64,000 nucleotides of DNA from contig JBBSTY010000002.1 in assembly GCA_038235385.1 (NCBI GenBank), positions 1-64,000 on the forward strand, in the 5' to 3' direction. The position numbers and the translations under genes were made by a program. This DNA is from JBBSTY01 sp038235385 (GTDB taxonomy: Bacteria; Actinomycetota; Acidimicrobiia; Acidimicrobiales; Acidimicrobilacustridaceae). The notes beneath the pieces were generated by a model that made no database searches, had not been told where the DNA came from, and was given only the letters and a program-made list of their open reading frames with translations. Below, in pieces: positions 33,290 through 44,266 of the stretch. Each line of letters starts with the position of its first letter. The first letter of the stretch is position 1.

Positions 33290-33708
33290 TCAGCGATGCA
33301 TCGGCTCGAGGTCGGAGCTGAGCTGGTCGAACGGCCAGGACTCGGGCAGCTCGACCGGCTCCTTCGGGAGGGGCCGCACCACGTAGCTCTCCTCACCCGG
33401 CTTCACCAGGTTGTACTCGCCGCGGGCGATGGCCTCGATCTCGGCGTCGGTCTGCAGTTCGTCGATGCGGGCCTGCTTCTCGTCGTTCTCCCGGATCAGA
33501 TCGTCGACCTGGTGCTGGGTGAGCGCCACCTGCTGCTTCTTCTCGAGGTAGGTCCGGGTGGGGAACACGCCGAGGGCGAGGGTGACGACGACCAGCGCGG
33601 TGAGGGCGAGGGGCCACACCACCCGCCGAACCACGCGCCGATGCGCACGCGGCGCATCGGTGAGGTCGTCGCCCCGCGACCCCGCGCGCCCGCCGCCGCG
33701 CTCGGTCC

Positions 33709-33712
<4 letters not shown>
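33290..33712 (-). CDS. FtsB/DivIC-like septum formation initiator
   Basis: 140 residues from GTG. Basic cytoplasmic N-terminus, one transmembrane helix (WPLALTALVVVTLALGVFPT), then a coiled coil (LEKKQQVALTQHQVDDLIRE) with the DivIC motif EIEAIARGEYNLVKPGEE. It is a division-complex protein that partners FtsL/FtsQ. The start overlaps the enolase stop (33709-33712), the usual actinobacterial pairing. Confidence 0.9.
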
Positions 33713-34998
<1,286 letters not shown>

Positions 34999-35189
34999 GA
35001 GGTGGTTCTCCCTTGGCTCGACTGGAAAGTGTGACAGCTGCGCGACCTGGGGACGGGGACCCACCGGGGCCCCGGAGGGCACACCGAAGGGACGGGGACG
35101 CCCCGACCGAAGTCTCCGGACCTGGCCTGCGGTGCGCAAATCGGCATCGTCGCTCAAGAACCGACCGCGGGACTGCCGATACTCCCGAC

Positions 35190-35696
35190 GTGCCCTCGAC
35201 AACGCTCCCCCGACACGCCCGAACCAACCGGATCGCCGCCGTGGTGGCCCTGACGGCCGTGGCGCTCCTCCTGACCGCCTGCATGATCCCGGAGGAGTCG
35301 ACGGCCTTCAACCTCGTGAACCGGGATCGGGCGGCCGTCGGCTCCGCTCCCCTGTCGGCCAACCAAGCCGCCGTGACCAAGGCGCAGAACTGGGCCACCC
35401 ACCTGGCGCTGAACTCGGGCGGCGTCTGCAACAGCTCGAAGCTCATCCACTCGAACCTGACCGACGGCGCCCCCGCCGGCTGGCGGGCCCTCGCCGAGAA
35501 CATCGCCTGCGCGTCCGGGACGGGTCCCTGGTCCGGTTCCGTGCCCCAGCTCCACGCGCAGTTCATGGGCTCGAGCGGCCATCGGGCCAACCTCACGAAC
35601 CCCCGGTACAACTACGCCGGCATCGGCCTGTCGATGATCTCGACCGGGCCCAACTCGTGGGTGGTCTTCGAAACCCAGGTCTTCGTGCAGCTCTAG
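35190..35696 (+). CDS. CAP-domain (SCP/PR-1) lipoprotein
   Basis: 168 residues from GTG. Signal segment and lipobox LLLTAC, then a CAP domain: AFNLVNRDRAAVGSAPLSAN, CAP motifs LAENIAC and SGHRANLTNPRYNYAGIGL, ending WVVFETQVFVQL. The conserved His residues (IHSN, SGHR) are present. Bacterial CAP proteins are extracellular; the substrate is unknown. It is divergent from enolase with a ~190-base gap. Confidence 0.88.
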   Translation: MPSTTLPRHARTNRIAAVVALTAVALLLTACMIPEESTAFNLVNRDRAAVGSAPLSANQAAVTKAQNWATHLALNSGGVCNSSKLIHSNLTDGAPAGWRALAENIACASGTGPWSGSVPQLHAQFMGSSGHRANLTNPRYNYAGIGLSMISTGPNSWVVFETQVFVQL

Positions 35697-35976
35697 AGCG
35701 TCCCACCCCTGATCTCCCGCCACGCTGGCCCGCCAGCGCTTCCCCCGACGCCGGTCCGGTCAACGACGACCCAGCCGGCGTCGGGGAAGGCGGGGGGAAC
35801 CGGTGCACCCGAGCGGCGTCCCGACCGTTCGGCGACCTCGTGAGGACCGACGGGCGTTCGGCGGATCGCGGCGCGTCAGTGCAGCTCAGAGGCGGTACAC
35901 GGCACCAGGCGGGAACCGCGCGAAGATCAGCGGTCCCGTCCGTCCACGTCGTCGCGCAGCCGCTTGCGCAGGAGTG

Positions 35977-37614
35977 ATGCCGCGTTCCGTTCGCCTCCGG
36001 CCCTGGCAGAAAGAGGCCCTCGAACGCTTCGAGGCCAGCGGTCGGCCCGATTTCCTCGCGGTGGCGACCCCGGGGGCCGGCAAGACGACCTTCGCGCTCA
36101 CCGCCGCCGTCCAGCACCTGGCCCGGCACCCGGATCGCCGGGTCATCGTGGTGGCACCCACCCAGCACCTGAAGTTGCAGTGGTCGCGCGCCGCCGGGCG
36201 CCTCGACCTGCACCTCGAACCGCAGTGGTCCACCCGCGACGGTCGGCTGCCCGCCGACATGCACGGCATCGTCGTCACCTACCAGCAGGTGGCGATGCAG
36301 CCGCACGCGTTGCGCGGCATCGCGCGCGACGCCTTCGTGATCTTCGACGAGCTCCACCACGCCGGCGACGACCGGGCGTGGGGCGACGGCATCCGCGTGG
36401 CGTTCGACGGCGCCGCCCAACGGCTCGCCATCTCGGGGACACCGTTCCGTTCCGACACCGCGGCCATCCCCTTCGTCGCCTACGACGACTTCGGTGAGGC
36501 CCACGCCGACTTCGAATACGGCTACGGCGAGGCCCTGAACGACGGCGGCGTGGTGCGACCCGTCTACTTCCCCCGCATCGACGGGCACATGGAGTGGGTC
36601 GGCCCCGACGGCGAGCAGTACTCGGCCACCTTCGACGACGCCCTCGACCCGGCGCGGGCGGGTCAGCGTCTGCGCACCGCCCTGTCCGTCGGTGGCGAGT
36701 GGTTGCCGGCCGTGCTCGACCAGGCGCACCAGCAGCTCCTGGCCATCCGCGAGGTCCAGGCCCACGCCGGCGGCCTGGTGATCGCCATGGACCACGAGCA
36801 CGCCCGCGGCATCGTGGACCTGATGCGTCGCCGCTACGGCGTCACCGCCACCCTGGCGCTGAGCGACGACCCCACCGCGTCGGCGCGCATCGAGCACTTC
36901 GCCGAGGGATCGATGCCCTGGATCGTCGCCGTCCGCATGGTGTCGGAGGGCGTCGACATCCCCCGGCTGCGGGTCGGCGTGTTCGCCACCAACACCACCA
37001 CCGAGCTGTTCTTCCGCCAGGCCGCCGGGCGCCTGGTGCGCTGGACCCGGGGGATGCGCCACCAGAAGGCGTTCTTCTTCATCCCCGACGACCTGCGGCT
37101 GCGCACCTACGCCGCCCAGATCGCCGAGCAGCGCCGTCACAGCCTGCGCCGGCGCGACACCGACGACGACGGGTTCGCCGACGACGCCGACCTCGACGAC
37201 CTGGGTGGTCGGGAGGTCCCGGAGGACGAGCAGCTGTCGCTGTTCTCGGCCATCTCGGCGGTCGCGCTCGGATCGCCGCACGAACCCGAGTGGATCACCG
37301 ACGAGCTCGACGACACCGACCTCAGCCTCGACGACCCCGCCACCGACCACCTCACCATCGACCTCGCTCCCCCACCCCGGCCGGGCGGCGGCGGTGCCAC
37401 GACGCTCGGCCTCACCCGGCGCGAGCACAAGGCGAGGCTCCGCACCGACAACGCCGATCGGGCCCGCGACATCGTGCGCGTGTCGGGGCTCACCCACGCC
37501 CAGGTCAACGGCGAGCTCAACCGGCTGTCCAGCGTGTCGAGGGTGTCCGAGGCCACCGTCGAGCAGCTCGAGCGCCGCCTCGGTCACGCCGATCGCTGGC
37601 TCAGCCGTCTCTGA
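35977..37614 (+). CDS. SF2 (DEAD/DEAH) helicase, SSL2/XPB-like
   Basis: 545 residues. Q-type LRPWQKEALERFE, Walker A VATPGAGKTTFALT, motif II VIFDELHHAGDD, motif III ISGTPFRSD, motif VI in FFRQAAGRLVRWTRG. The C-terminal ~130 residues are an acidic linker and a helical domain (RVSGLTHAQVNGELNRLS). A DNA/RNA translocase whose process is not specified by context. The start chosen is the ATG at 35977 within GGAGTGATG. The 35697-35976 interval before it holds no convincing gene. Confidence 0.88.
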   Translation: MPRSVRLRPWQKEALERFEASGRPDFLAVATPGAGKTTFALTAAVQHLARHPDRRVIVVAPTQHLKLQWSRAAGRLDLHLEPQWSTRDGRLPADMHGIVVTYQQVAMQPHALRGIARDAFVIFDELHHAGDDRAWGDGIRVAFDGAAQRLAISGTPFRSDTAAIPFVAYDDFGEAHADFEYGYGEALNDGGVVRPVYFPRIDGHMEWVGPDGEQYSATFDDALDPARAGQRLRTALSVGGEWLPAVLDQAHQQLLAIREVQAHAGGLVIAMDHEHARGIVDLMRRRYGVTATLALSDDPTASARIEHFAEGSMPWIVAVRMVSEGVDIPRLRVGVFATNTTTELFFRQAAGRLVRWTRGMRHQKAFFFIPDDLRLRTYAAQIAEQRRHSLRRRDTDDDGFADDADLDDLGGREVPEDEQLSLFSAISAVALGSPHEPEWITDELDDTDLSLDDPATDHLTIDLAPPPRPGGGGATTLGLTRREHKARLRTDNADRARDIVRVSGLTHAQVNGELNRLSSVSRVSEATVEQLERRLGHADRWLSRL

Positions 37615-37745
37615 TCCCCGCCGGTCGTCGGAAGCCAGCGTCGAGGTCCGTCGCCGGACGTCGGTCGCCGGCTGGAGGTGGCAACGGGCGTTCGCGGGTG
37701 CACCATGGGTGCGAGGACCCGTTCGCCACGACGAGGAGATCCGAG

Positions 37746-39164
37746 ATGGACCAGACCCCGGTTCGCATCGCCGGCATGCCCGAGACCACCGAGTCGGGCG
37801 TCGCCGTGCACAACCCCTACACCGGCGACGTCATCGCCGAGGTGCCGCTGTGCGATGCGTCCCACGTCGACCGAGCGTGCACCCACGCCGCGTCGGTGCT
37901 GGCACGCGGGGACCTGCCCCAGCACGAGCGGGCCGCCATCCTCGATCGGGCCTCCCGCCTCGTGGCCGAGCGATCCGAGTCGCTCGCCCGGACCATCGCG
38001 ACCGAATCGGGCAAACCCATCGCGACCGCACGCGGCGAGGCCGCTCGGGCGGTCGACACCTTCACCTTCGCCGCGCTCGAGGCTCGCCGGCTCTCCGGTG
38101 AGGTCGTACCACTCGGGGCCACGAGCAACGGAGACGGCAAGCTCGGGTTCGCGCTGCGGGTCCCCGCCGGCGTCGTCGCCGCCATCTCGCCGTTCAACTT
38201 CCCGTTGAACCTGGTGGCCCACAAGCTCGCCCCGGCGATCGCCGCGGGATGTCCCGTGGTGCTCAAGCCGGCGCCCCAGACCCCGCTGAGCGCGCTCGCG
38301 CTGGTGGACCTGCTCGTCGACGCCGGCCTGCCCGAGGATTGGATCTCGGTGGTCACCGACCGCAGCGCCGAGGCCGCGGCGCCCCTCGTGGAGCATCCGG
38401 TCCCCGCGGTCGTCACCTTCACCGGGTCGGTGCCCGTCGGGTGGGGCATCGCCGCGGCAGCGCCGCGCAAGCGGGTGCTGCTCGAGTTGGGGTCCAACTC
38501 CCCGCTCATCGTCGAACCGGGCGCATCCGTCGCCGACGTGGCGAGGCGGTGCGGACCCGCCGCGTTCGGGTTCGCCGGGCAGAGCTGCATCTCGGTGCAG
38601 CGGGTGCTCGTGCACCGCAGCATCCACGACGAGCTCGTCGAATCGCTCGCGGCGGTGGCGGACGGGCTGGTGGTGGGCGACCCGCTCGACGATGCCACCG
38701 ACGTCGGTCCGCTCATCGCGCCGGCCGCGATCGAGCGCGTGCGAGGGTGGATCGAGTCGGCCGTCGCGGCCGGCGGGCGCGTCGTCGCCGGTGGCACCCT
38801 CGAGGACGGGCTCCTCCGGCCCACCGTCGTCGACGACGTCGACCCGGCGTGCGACCTGTGGCGGCGCGAGGTGTTCGGCCCGGCCGTCGGCGTGCGCGCC
38901 TACGACGACATCGACGAGGCGTTCGCCCTGGCCAACGACACCGATTTCGGGCTCCACGTCGGCATCTTCACCAACGACCTCGCCATCGCCCTGCGTGCGG
39001 CCCGCGAGCTCGACTTCGGCGGCGTCCTCGTCAACGAGGTCCCCACCTGGCGGGCCGACCAGCAGCCCTACGGCGGCGTTCGCGACGCCGGCAACACGCG
39101 CGAGGGCCCCGCCTACGCCGTCGAGGAGCTCACGTCGCTGCGCTTCGTCAGCTTCCAGCCCTGA
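37746..39164 (+). CDS. Aldehyde dehydrogenase (NAD(P)+), semialdehyde-type
   Basis: 472 residues. AISPFNFPLNLVAHKLAPAI, nucleotide motif FTGSVPVGWGIAA, general-base Glu in LLELGSNSP and catalytic Cys in FAGQSCISVQR. It lacks a signal peptide. It oxidises an aldehyde to an acid; the aminotransferase that converges on it could supply a semialdehyde (for example GABA to succinate semialdehyde), but they are transcribed in opposite directions. The ATG follows GAGGAGATC. The stop overlaps the aminotransferase stop region (39148-39164). Confidence 0.92.
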   Translation: MDQTPVRIAGMPETTESGVAVHNPYTGDVIAEVPLCDASHVDRACTHAASVLARGDLPQHERAAILDRASRLVAERSESLARTIATESGKPIATARGEAARAVDTFTFAALEARRLSGEVVPLGATSNGDGKLGFALRVPAGVVAAISPFNFPLNLVAHKLAPAIAAGCPVVLKPAPQTPLSALALVDLLVDAGLPEDWISVVTDRSAEAAAPLVEHPVPAVVTFTGSVPVGWGIAAAAPRKRVLLELGSNSPLIVEPGASVADVARRCGPAAFGFAGQSCISVQRVLVHRSIHDELVESLAAVADGLVVGDPLDDATDVGPLIAPAAIERVRGWIESAVAAGGRVVAGGTLEDGLLRPTVVDDVDPACDLWRREVFGPAVGVRAYDDIDEAFALANDTDFGLHVGIFTNDLAIALRAARELDFGGVLVNEVPTWRADQQPYGGVRDAGNTREGPAYAVEELTSLRFVSFQP

Positions 39165-40404
39165 CCGTCTCGAGCGCTCCCTCCAGGAGCTCGAGTCCCC
39201 GGTCGATCTGGACGGCGTCCACCACCAGCGGCGGGATGAGCCGCACCACCTGACCGTCGGCCCCGCACGACAGCAGCAACAGACCTGCGTCGGCGGCGGC
39301 GGCGAGCACCGCCCTGGCGCGGTCGCCCCCGCGCACCTCGTCGCGGCCGGCGATCTCCAGGCCGATCATGAGACCCCGCCCACGCACGTCGGCGATCATC
39401 TCGTACCGACCGGCGAGCCGGTGGCAGCCGGCGACGAGACGCTCGCCCATCGCTGCCGCGTTGGCCACCAGCCCCTCGTCGCGCACCACGCCGAGCGTGG
39501 CGACTGCGGCGGCGCAGGCCACGGGGTTGCCGCCGTAGGTGCCGCCCTGCGAGCCCGGGAAGCCGCCGGCCATCAGCTCGGGCGTGGTGACGATCGCCGA
39601 CAGCGGCATCCCGCTGGCCAGGCCCTTGGCGGTCACCACGATGTCGGGACGCACACCGGCGTGCTCCATCGCCCACATGCGACCGGTGCGACCGACACCG
39701 GTCTGCACCTCGTCGGCCACCAACACGATGCCGTGGAGGTCGCAGCGCTCGCGCAGCCCGACGAGGAACGCGTCCGGAGCGGGCACGTAGCCGCCCTCGC
39801 CGAGCACGGGCTCGATGAACATGGCCGCGGTCTCGGCGGGCGCGGTGGTGGTGGCGAAGAGGTGATCGAGCTCACGGAGGCAGAACGCCACGGTGTCGTC
39901 CTCGGTCCATCCGTAGCGGTGCGCGTACGGGAACGGTGCCAGCACCACGCCACCCATGAGGGGCGCCAGACCGGCGCGGACGGCGAGCTTCGACGTGGTG
40001 AGCGAGGCCGCCCCCATGGTGCGACCGTGGAAGCCACCCTGGAAGGCGATGAGGTTGGGTCGACCCGTCGCGTGGCGGGCGAGGCGAATGGCCGCCTCGA
40101 CCGCCTCGGACCCCGAGTTCGCCACATGGACGCTCCCGAAGCCCGGCAGCGTGGCGCACAGCGCATCGGTGAGCTCGTCGAGGCGCGGGTGCATCACCGT
40201 GGTGACCTGACCGTGGATGAGCGTGGCGGCCTGCTCGGCGATCGCCGCCACGACCGCCGGATGGCAGTGACCGGTGCTCGTGACCCCGATCCCGGCGGTG
40301 AAGTCGAGGTAGCGCCGCCCGCCGGCGTCGACGAGCCACACCCCCTCACCTCGCACGGCGACGACGGGTGTGGCCTGGAGCAGGAGCGGGGAGCGGGTGC
40401 GCAT
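39148..40404 (-). CDS. Class III aminotransferase, 4-aminobutyrate-aminotransferase-like
   Basis: 418 residues from ATG 40404 (AAGGA 9 bases upstream; another in-frame ATG at 40449). PLP fold: DFTAGIGVTSTGHCHPAVV, NSGSEAVEAAIRLAR, FQGGFHGRTMGA, VLVADEVQTGVGRTG, and the PLP lysine in VVTAKGLASGMPL. It transfers the amino group of GABA, a diamine or similar to 2-oxoglutarate. Divergent from the patatin gene across ~180 bases and convergent with an aldehyde dehydrogenase. Confidence 0.92.
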   Translation of the reverse strand: MRTRSPLLLQATPVVAVRGEGVWLVDAGGRRYLDFTAGIGVTSTGHCHPAVVAAIAEQAATLIHGQVTTVMHPRLDELTDALCATLPGFGSVHVANSGSEAVEAAIRLARHATGRPNLIAFQGGFHGRTMGAASLTTSKLAVRAGLAPLMGGVVLAPFPYAHRYGWTEDDTVAFCLRELDHLFATTTAPAETAAMFIEPVLGEGGYVPAPDAFLVGLRERCDLHGIVLVADEVQTGVGRTGRMWAMEHAGVRPDIVVTAKGLASGMPLSAIVTTPELMAGGFPGSQGGTYGGNPVACAAAVATLGVVRDEGLVANAAAMGERLVAGCHRLAGRYEMIADVRGRGLMIGLEIAGRDEVRGGDRARAVLAAAADAGLLLLSCGADGQVVRLIPPLVVDAVQIDRGLELLEGALETVRAGS

Positions 40405-40585
40405 CGGTGGGGATCCTTCGGAGATCTGGTCGAGAACGTTGTACCGCATGGCGCCACCGCGACCGGGGCACCAGCGAGCGACCGTCCGGCACGGCGAGCA
40501 TCGCACCGCATCGCAGAATCTCTCCCCTTTTCTCGGTGACCTCGGGCACAATGGAGTCGGACGCGAGCGACATGGCTGGAGGGGC

Positions 40586-41479
40586 ATGACGAACGCCGAA
40601 CCGACGATCGATCTCCGGACCCCGGAACCTGCCACCCGCACGGCCTTCGTGCTCGCCGGCGGCGCCACCCGGGGCGCGTCGCAGGTGGGGATGCTGCGGG
40701 CGCTGATCGAACGCGGCATCCGAGCCGACCTCGTGGTCGGCACCTCGATCGGCGCGCTCAACGGTGCCTGCTACGCGGAGTCCCCGACCGTCGAGGCACT
40801 CGACCGACTGGCGGGTCTCTGGGAGACGCCGCCGCGCTCCCACATCTTCTCGCTGTCGGCACGGTCGATCGCCCGCAACGTCCGCAGCCGCAAGGGCTAC
40901 GTCCTCGACAACGACGGGCTCCGCGATTGGATCCGCACCAACACCTCGGTGGCACGGCTCGAGGACTTCTCCATCCCCCTCCACGCGGTCGCCACCGACG
41001 CCCGCACCCGCCGCCCCGTCGTCCTCTCGCGAGGCGACACCGTGCAGTCGCTCCTCGCCACCAGCGCCATCCCCGGCATCTTCCCGCCGATCTCGATCGG
41101 GGGGACCGCGCTCATCGACGGCGGTTCGTCCGCCGACACACCGATCGCACCCGCGGTCGGCCTCGGCGCCACGACCCTGTACGTGCTGCCCACCGCACCC
41201 GACGACGCCGCGCCACCCGGACACCTCTGGCAGCTGCTCGACCACCTCTTCGGCCAACCGGTGGCCGATGCCGGCGGCGACCCGGTGGGTGTCGTCGTGC
41301 ACCGGCTCCCGGCGCCGCGTCCCGACGCCAACCCGGTCACCTTCCGGGCCAGCCGACGCCTCATGGACGAGGCCTACGAGCTCGCCACCCGGTTCCTCGA
41401 CGCTCGGCCGGAGCCGTCGGCGGGTCAGCCGAGCTCGGGACCGAGGATCGACACGAAGCTGACCATCTCGCCCGGGTAG
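40586..41479 (+). CDS. Patatin-like phospholipase
   Basis: 297 residues. Ser-Asp dyad family: oxyanion loop FVLAGGATRGASQVGML, nucleophile elbow VVGTSIGALNGA and the Asp in ALIDGGSSADTP. Likely lipid acyl hydrolase. No signal peptide. The ATG follows GGAGGGGC. The end overlaps the end of the convergent thiolase by 55 bases, an unusually long overlap of two real genes. Confidence 0.92.
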   Translation: MTNAEPTIDLRTPEPATRTAFVLAGGATRGASQVGMLRALIERGIRADLVVGTSIGALNGACYAESPTVEALDRLAGLWETPPRSHIFSLSARSIARNVRSRKGYVLDNDGLRDWIRTNTSVARLEDFSIPLHAVATDARTRRPVVLSRGDTVQSLLATSAIPGIFPPISIGGTALIDGGSSADTPIAPAVGLGATTLYVLPTAPDDAAPPGHLWQLLDHLFGQPVADAGGDPVGVVVHRLPAPRPDANPVTFRASRRLMDEAYELATRFLDARPEPSAGQPSSGPRIDTKLTISPG

Positions 41480-42627
41480 CCCCCGAGGTTGTGGACGAGG
41501 CCGAGCTTGGCGCCGTCGCCGTCCATCGACGCGAGGTGACGCTCCTCGGGTGCCTCGCCGCGGAGCTGGAGCCAGTTCTCGAAGTGCATGCGCAGCCCGG
41601 ACGCACCCACCGGGTGGCCGAACGACTTCAGGCCCCCGTCGGGGTTGACGGGGAGCTCGCCGCCGAGGTCGAAGACCCCGGCCTCGACGTCCTTCCACGC
41701 CTCGCCGCGTGCGGAGAACCCGAGGTCCTCCATGAGCACCAGCTCGGTCGGGGTGAAGCAGTCGTGCACCTCGGCCATGGTGATCTCGCGCCGCGGATCG
41801 GTGACCCCGGCCTGGGCGTACGCGTCCCTCGCCGCGGCGGCCACCTCGGGGAACGTGGTGTAGTCGTACCCGGGGTCGATGAGGCCCGAGCCGTTGCCGG
41901 CGACCAACGACAACGCCTTGATGTAGAGCGGTTTGTCGGTGTAGCGGTGCGCATCCTCGGCGCGCACGACGATCGCCGCCGCGCCCCCGTCGGCGACACC
42001 GGCGCAGTCGAACACGCCCAGGCGACCAGCCACCGTGGGCGAGGCGCAGATGGCCTCGACGCTCATCTCCTTGCGGAACTGGGCTCGAGGGTTGCGGGCG
42101 CCGTTGTAGTGGTTCTTCGACGCGATGCGGGCGAGCACGCCCTTGAGCGTGTCCTCGTCGACGCCGAACTTCGCCGCGTACGCCGGGACGATGAGGCTGA
42201 ACATGGCGGCCGCCGTGAGGCTGCGGGCGGTGCCGTCGTTCGGGATGGGGAAGGCGTTGAGTCCCTGGTAGCCGGAGTCCTTCACCTTCTCGCCCCCGAT
42301 CGCCATGGCGACGTCGTAGGCACCCGAGGCGACGGCGTACGCCGCCTGGCGCAGCGCCTCGCTGCCGGACGCACAGAAGTTCTCGACGCGGGTGACCGGC
42401 CGGTTCTCGAGCTTGAGCGGCGCCGCCAGGGTGATCCCGCTCATGCCCGACTGGGCGGTGCCGAGCCAGTAGGCGTCGACGTCGGCCTTGGTGATGCCGG
42501 CGTCGGCGAACGCCTCGTCGGCGGCGTCGATCAGCAGGTCGTCGAGCCCCTTGTCCCAGTGCTCCTTGAAGGGGGTGCAACCCATCCCCACGATGGCGAC
42601 CTTGTCCTTGATGCCGTGCGAGCTCAT
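41425..42627 (-). CDS. Thiolase-family acyltransferase (SCP-x type)
   Basis: 400 residues. Nucleophilic Cys in RVENFCASGSEALRQAA, and HPVGASGLRMHF near the C-terminus carries the conserved His/Gly. SCP-x-type thiolases cleave 3-oxoacyl-CoA or, in steroid pathways, act as aldolases with an OB-fold partner. It is the second gene after the KAS/OB-fold fusion (42698-44125). The ATG 42627 is better placed than 42645. Confidence 0.9.
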   Translation of the reverse strand: MSSHGIKDKVAIVGMGCTPFKEHWDKGLDDLLIDAADEAFADAGITKADVDAYWLGTAQSGMSGITLAAPLKLENRPVTRVENFCASGSEALRQAAYAVASGAYDVAMAIGGEKVKDSGYQGLNAFPIPNDGTARSLTAAAMFSLIVPAYAAKFGVDEDTLKGVLARIASKNHYNGARNPRAQFRKEMSVEAICASPTVAGRLGVFDCAGVADGGAAAIVVRAEDAHRYTDKPLYIKALSLVAGNGSGLIDPGYDYTTFPEVAAAARDAYAQAGVTDPRREITMAEVHDCFTPTELVLMEDLGFSARGEAWKDVEAGVFDLGGELPVNPDGGLKSFGHPVGASGLRMHFENWLQLRGEAPEERHLASMDGDGAKLGLVHNLGGYPGEMVSFVSILGPELG

Positions 42628-42697
42628 GTGTGTCGTCCTGTCCATCTCGTGCTGCGTGTGCCGTGCCGTGCCGTGCGGTGGGTTCGAACCGGGCCGG

Positions 42698-44125
42698 TCA
42701 GCGGACCGGCTTGGCCTTCCAGAAGTAGTTCTGGATGCCGTCGGACTGGTTGAGCCGCCGGAAGCTCATCTGCACCCGACCGCCGATCGTGACGTCGTCG
42801 GCGGCCACATCGGTGAGCTCGACCGGCAGGCGACCGCCGCCGTCGAAGTCGACGACGGCGAACACGATCGGGGGGCTCGGTGAGTACGCGAGCCGGTCGA
42901 CGGTGAACGTGGCGACGGTGCCCTCGACGTCGGCCATCGGCAGCGCGTCCATGTCGTCGACCTGGCCGCCGTCGTAGGAGACCCGGGCCGGGGGCAGGTG
43001 CACCGCTCCGGACGAGCGGTCGCGGGATCCGACGAACCCGAACTTCCAGTCCTCGTTGCGAACCGCCGCACTGGAACTGGCGCGAGCGGGCTCGGGACGG
43101 TTGGGCGGTTGGATGGCCACCATGTCGTTCCACGCGAGGAACTTGAGGTACGGCAGCGATGCGTCGCCGGTCTCGATCTGACGGGCGACCGTGCGGCGTG
43201 GCTGCCAGGACGAGATGGCATCGGTGGCGCGGAACACGAACACGTCGCAGCCGTCCGACAGCACAACCAGCACGATGACCTGCCCGGCCTCCGCGGTCTC
43301 GAGCGCGGCGGTGAGCTGGAGCAGCGGATGGGCGGCGCCGGTGTTGCCCACGGTGAGGGCGAGGTTGTCGGCCACGCCACCGGTTCCGGTGCCGACCTTG
43401 CCGCCGAGCTGGCGGACGGCACGCCCGTGGGTGCCGGTGACCACCACCGAGGCGATGTCGTCGGCGGCGATCCCGGTCGCGTCGAGCGCCAGCGCGAACG
43501 CCTCCGAACCGAGGGGCACGTAGCGCATCTCGCCGAATCGCTCCTCCCACTGGCGCGACCGTGGCTCACCCGGCACCCGCCAACGATCGAGGAACTCCTC
43601 GCTCGTGGACGCGCCACCGAGGTACTCGGCGATGACCGCCCCACCGCCGTAGCTACCGTCGCTGCCGTCGCCGACGAGCACCGCCGCGCCGGCGTCGCCG
43701 CCGTCGCGCTCATCCGCGCTGTTCGGCAGGCCGGTGCGCTGATCGGCGGTGACCACGAGCGTGGTTCCGGTTCCGGTCAGGGCGGCGCGCAGGGCACCCG
43801 CCGCCGAACGCACCGAGCCGTTGGCGTCGAAGACCGGCGTGTCGCGATCGAGACGGAGCGCGGCGTGCACGACCGTGGCGTTGGTCTTGTCGGTGTAGGC
43901 GGGCGAGGTCGTGGAGAACCAGAGCTGGTCCACCGCCGACGGGGCGGTCGCCGACGACCGGAGCGCGAGGCGGGCAGCTTCGACGCCCATGGTGGTGGAG
44001 TCCTCGTCGTAGGACGCCACCGACCGGCTGCCCTTGGCGGCGCCTCCGCCGTGGGCGGCCGCGATGGCCGCTCGTTCGAGCCGGTGATGGGGCACGTAGC
44101 CTGCCGCGGTGATGATTCCTCGCAT
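42698..44125 (-). CDS. HMG-CoA synthase/KAS III-like protein fused to an OB-fold (DUF35) domain
   Basis: 475 residues. Residues 1-~330 follow the HMG-CoA-synthase/KAS III pattern (SYDEDSTTMGVEAARLALR; LWFSTTSPAYTDKTNATVVH; NTGAAHPLLQLTAALETA). Where the nucleophilic Cys is expected the sequence is VFDANGSVRSAAGALRAA, with no Cys. Residues ~340-475 form an OB-fold acyl-CoA-binding domain (VEGTVATFTVDRLAYSPSP...). OB-fold proteins pair with thiolases in steroid and aromatic degradation. An operator lies immediately upstream of its -10 box. The ATG is 6 bases after TACGGT. Confidence 0.85.
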   Translation of the reverse strand: MRGIITAAGYVPHHRLERAAIAAAHGGGAAKGSRSVASYDEDSTTMGVEAARLALRSSATAPSAVDQLWFSTTSPAYTDKTNATVVHAALRLDRDTPVFDANGSVRSAAGALRAALTGTGTTLVVTADQRTGLPNSADERDGGDAGAAVLVGDGSDGSYGGGAVIAEYLGGASTSEEFLDRWRVPGEPRSRQWEERFGEMRYVPLGSEAFALALDATGIAADDIASVVVTGTHGRAVRQLGGKVGTGTGGVADNLALTVGNTGAAHPLLQLTAALETAEAGQVIVLVVLSDGCDVFVFRATDAISSWQPRRTVARQIETGDASLPYLKFLAWNDMVAIQPPNRPEPARASSSAAVRNEDWKFGFVGSRDRSSGAVHLPPARVSYDGGQVDDMDALPMADVEGTVATFTVDRLAYSPSPPIVFAVVDFDGGGRLPVELTDVAADDVTIGGRVQMSFRRLNQSDGIQNYFWKAKPVR

Positions 44126-44131
44126 CGGATC

Positions 44132-44137
44132 ACCGTA
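44132..44137 (-). promoter_or_regulatory. -10 box TACGGT of the KAS/OB gene
   Basis: Six bases before the ATG at 44125, minus strand; the operator 44138-44154 abuts it. Confidence 0.5.
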
Positions 44138-44154
44138 CCTGACGCACCGTCAGG
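44138..44154. promoter_or_regulatory. Operator A: CCTGAC-GCACC-GTCAGG
   Basis: Perfect 6-base inverted repeat with a 5-base spacer, immediately upstream of the -10 box of the gene at 42698-44125. It shares CTGACRNNNCGTCAG with operators B and C. A TetR-type dimer is the likely ligand. Confidence 0.6.
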
Positions 44155-44266
44155 AACGCACGGTGGCCCGCTCGGACGGCGTTGCGGCCCACCTCCCACC
44201 GTCGGGCTAGATTCTGCGACCTCACCCAGCGCGCCGAGCGGTGGGACACGACGACGAGGAGTCGAG

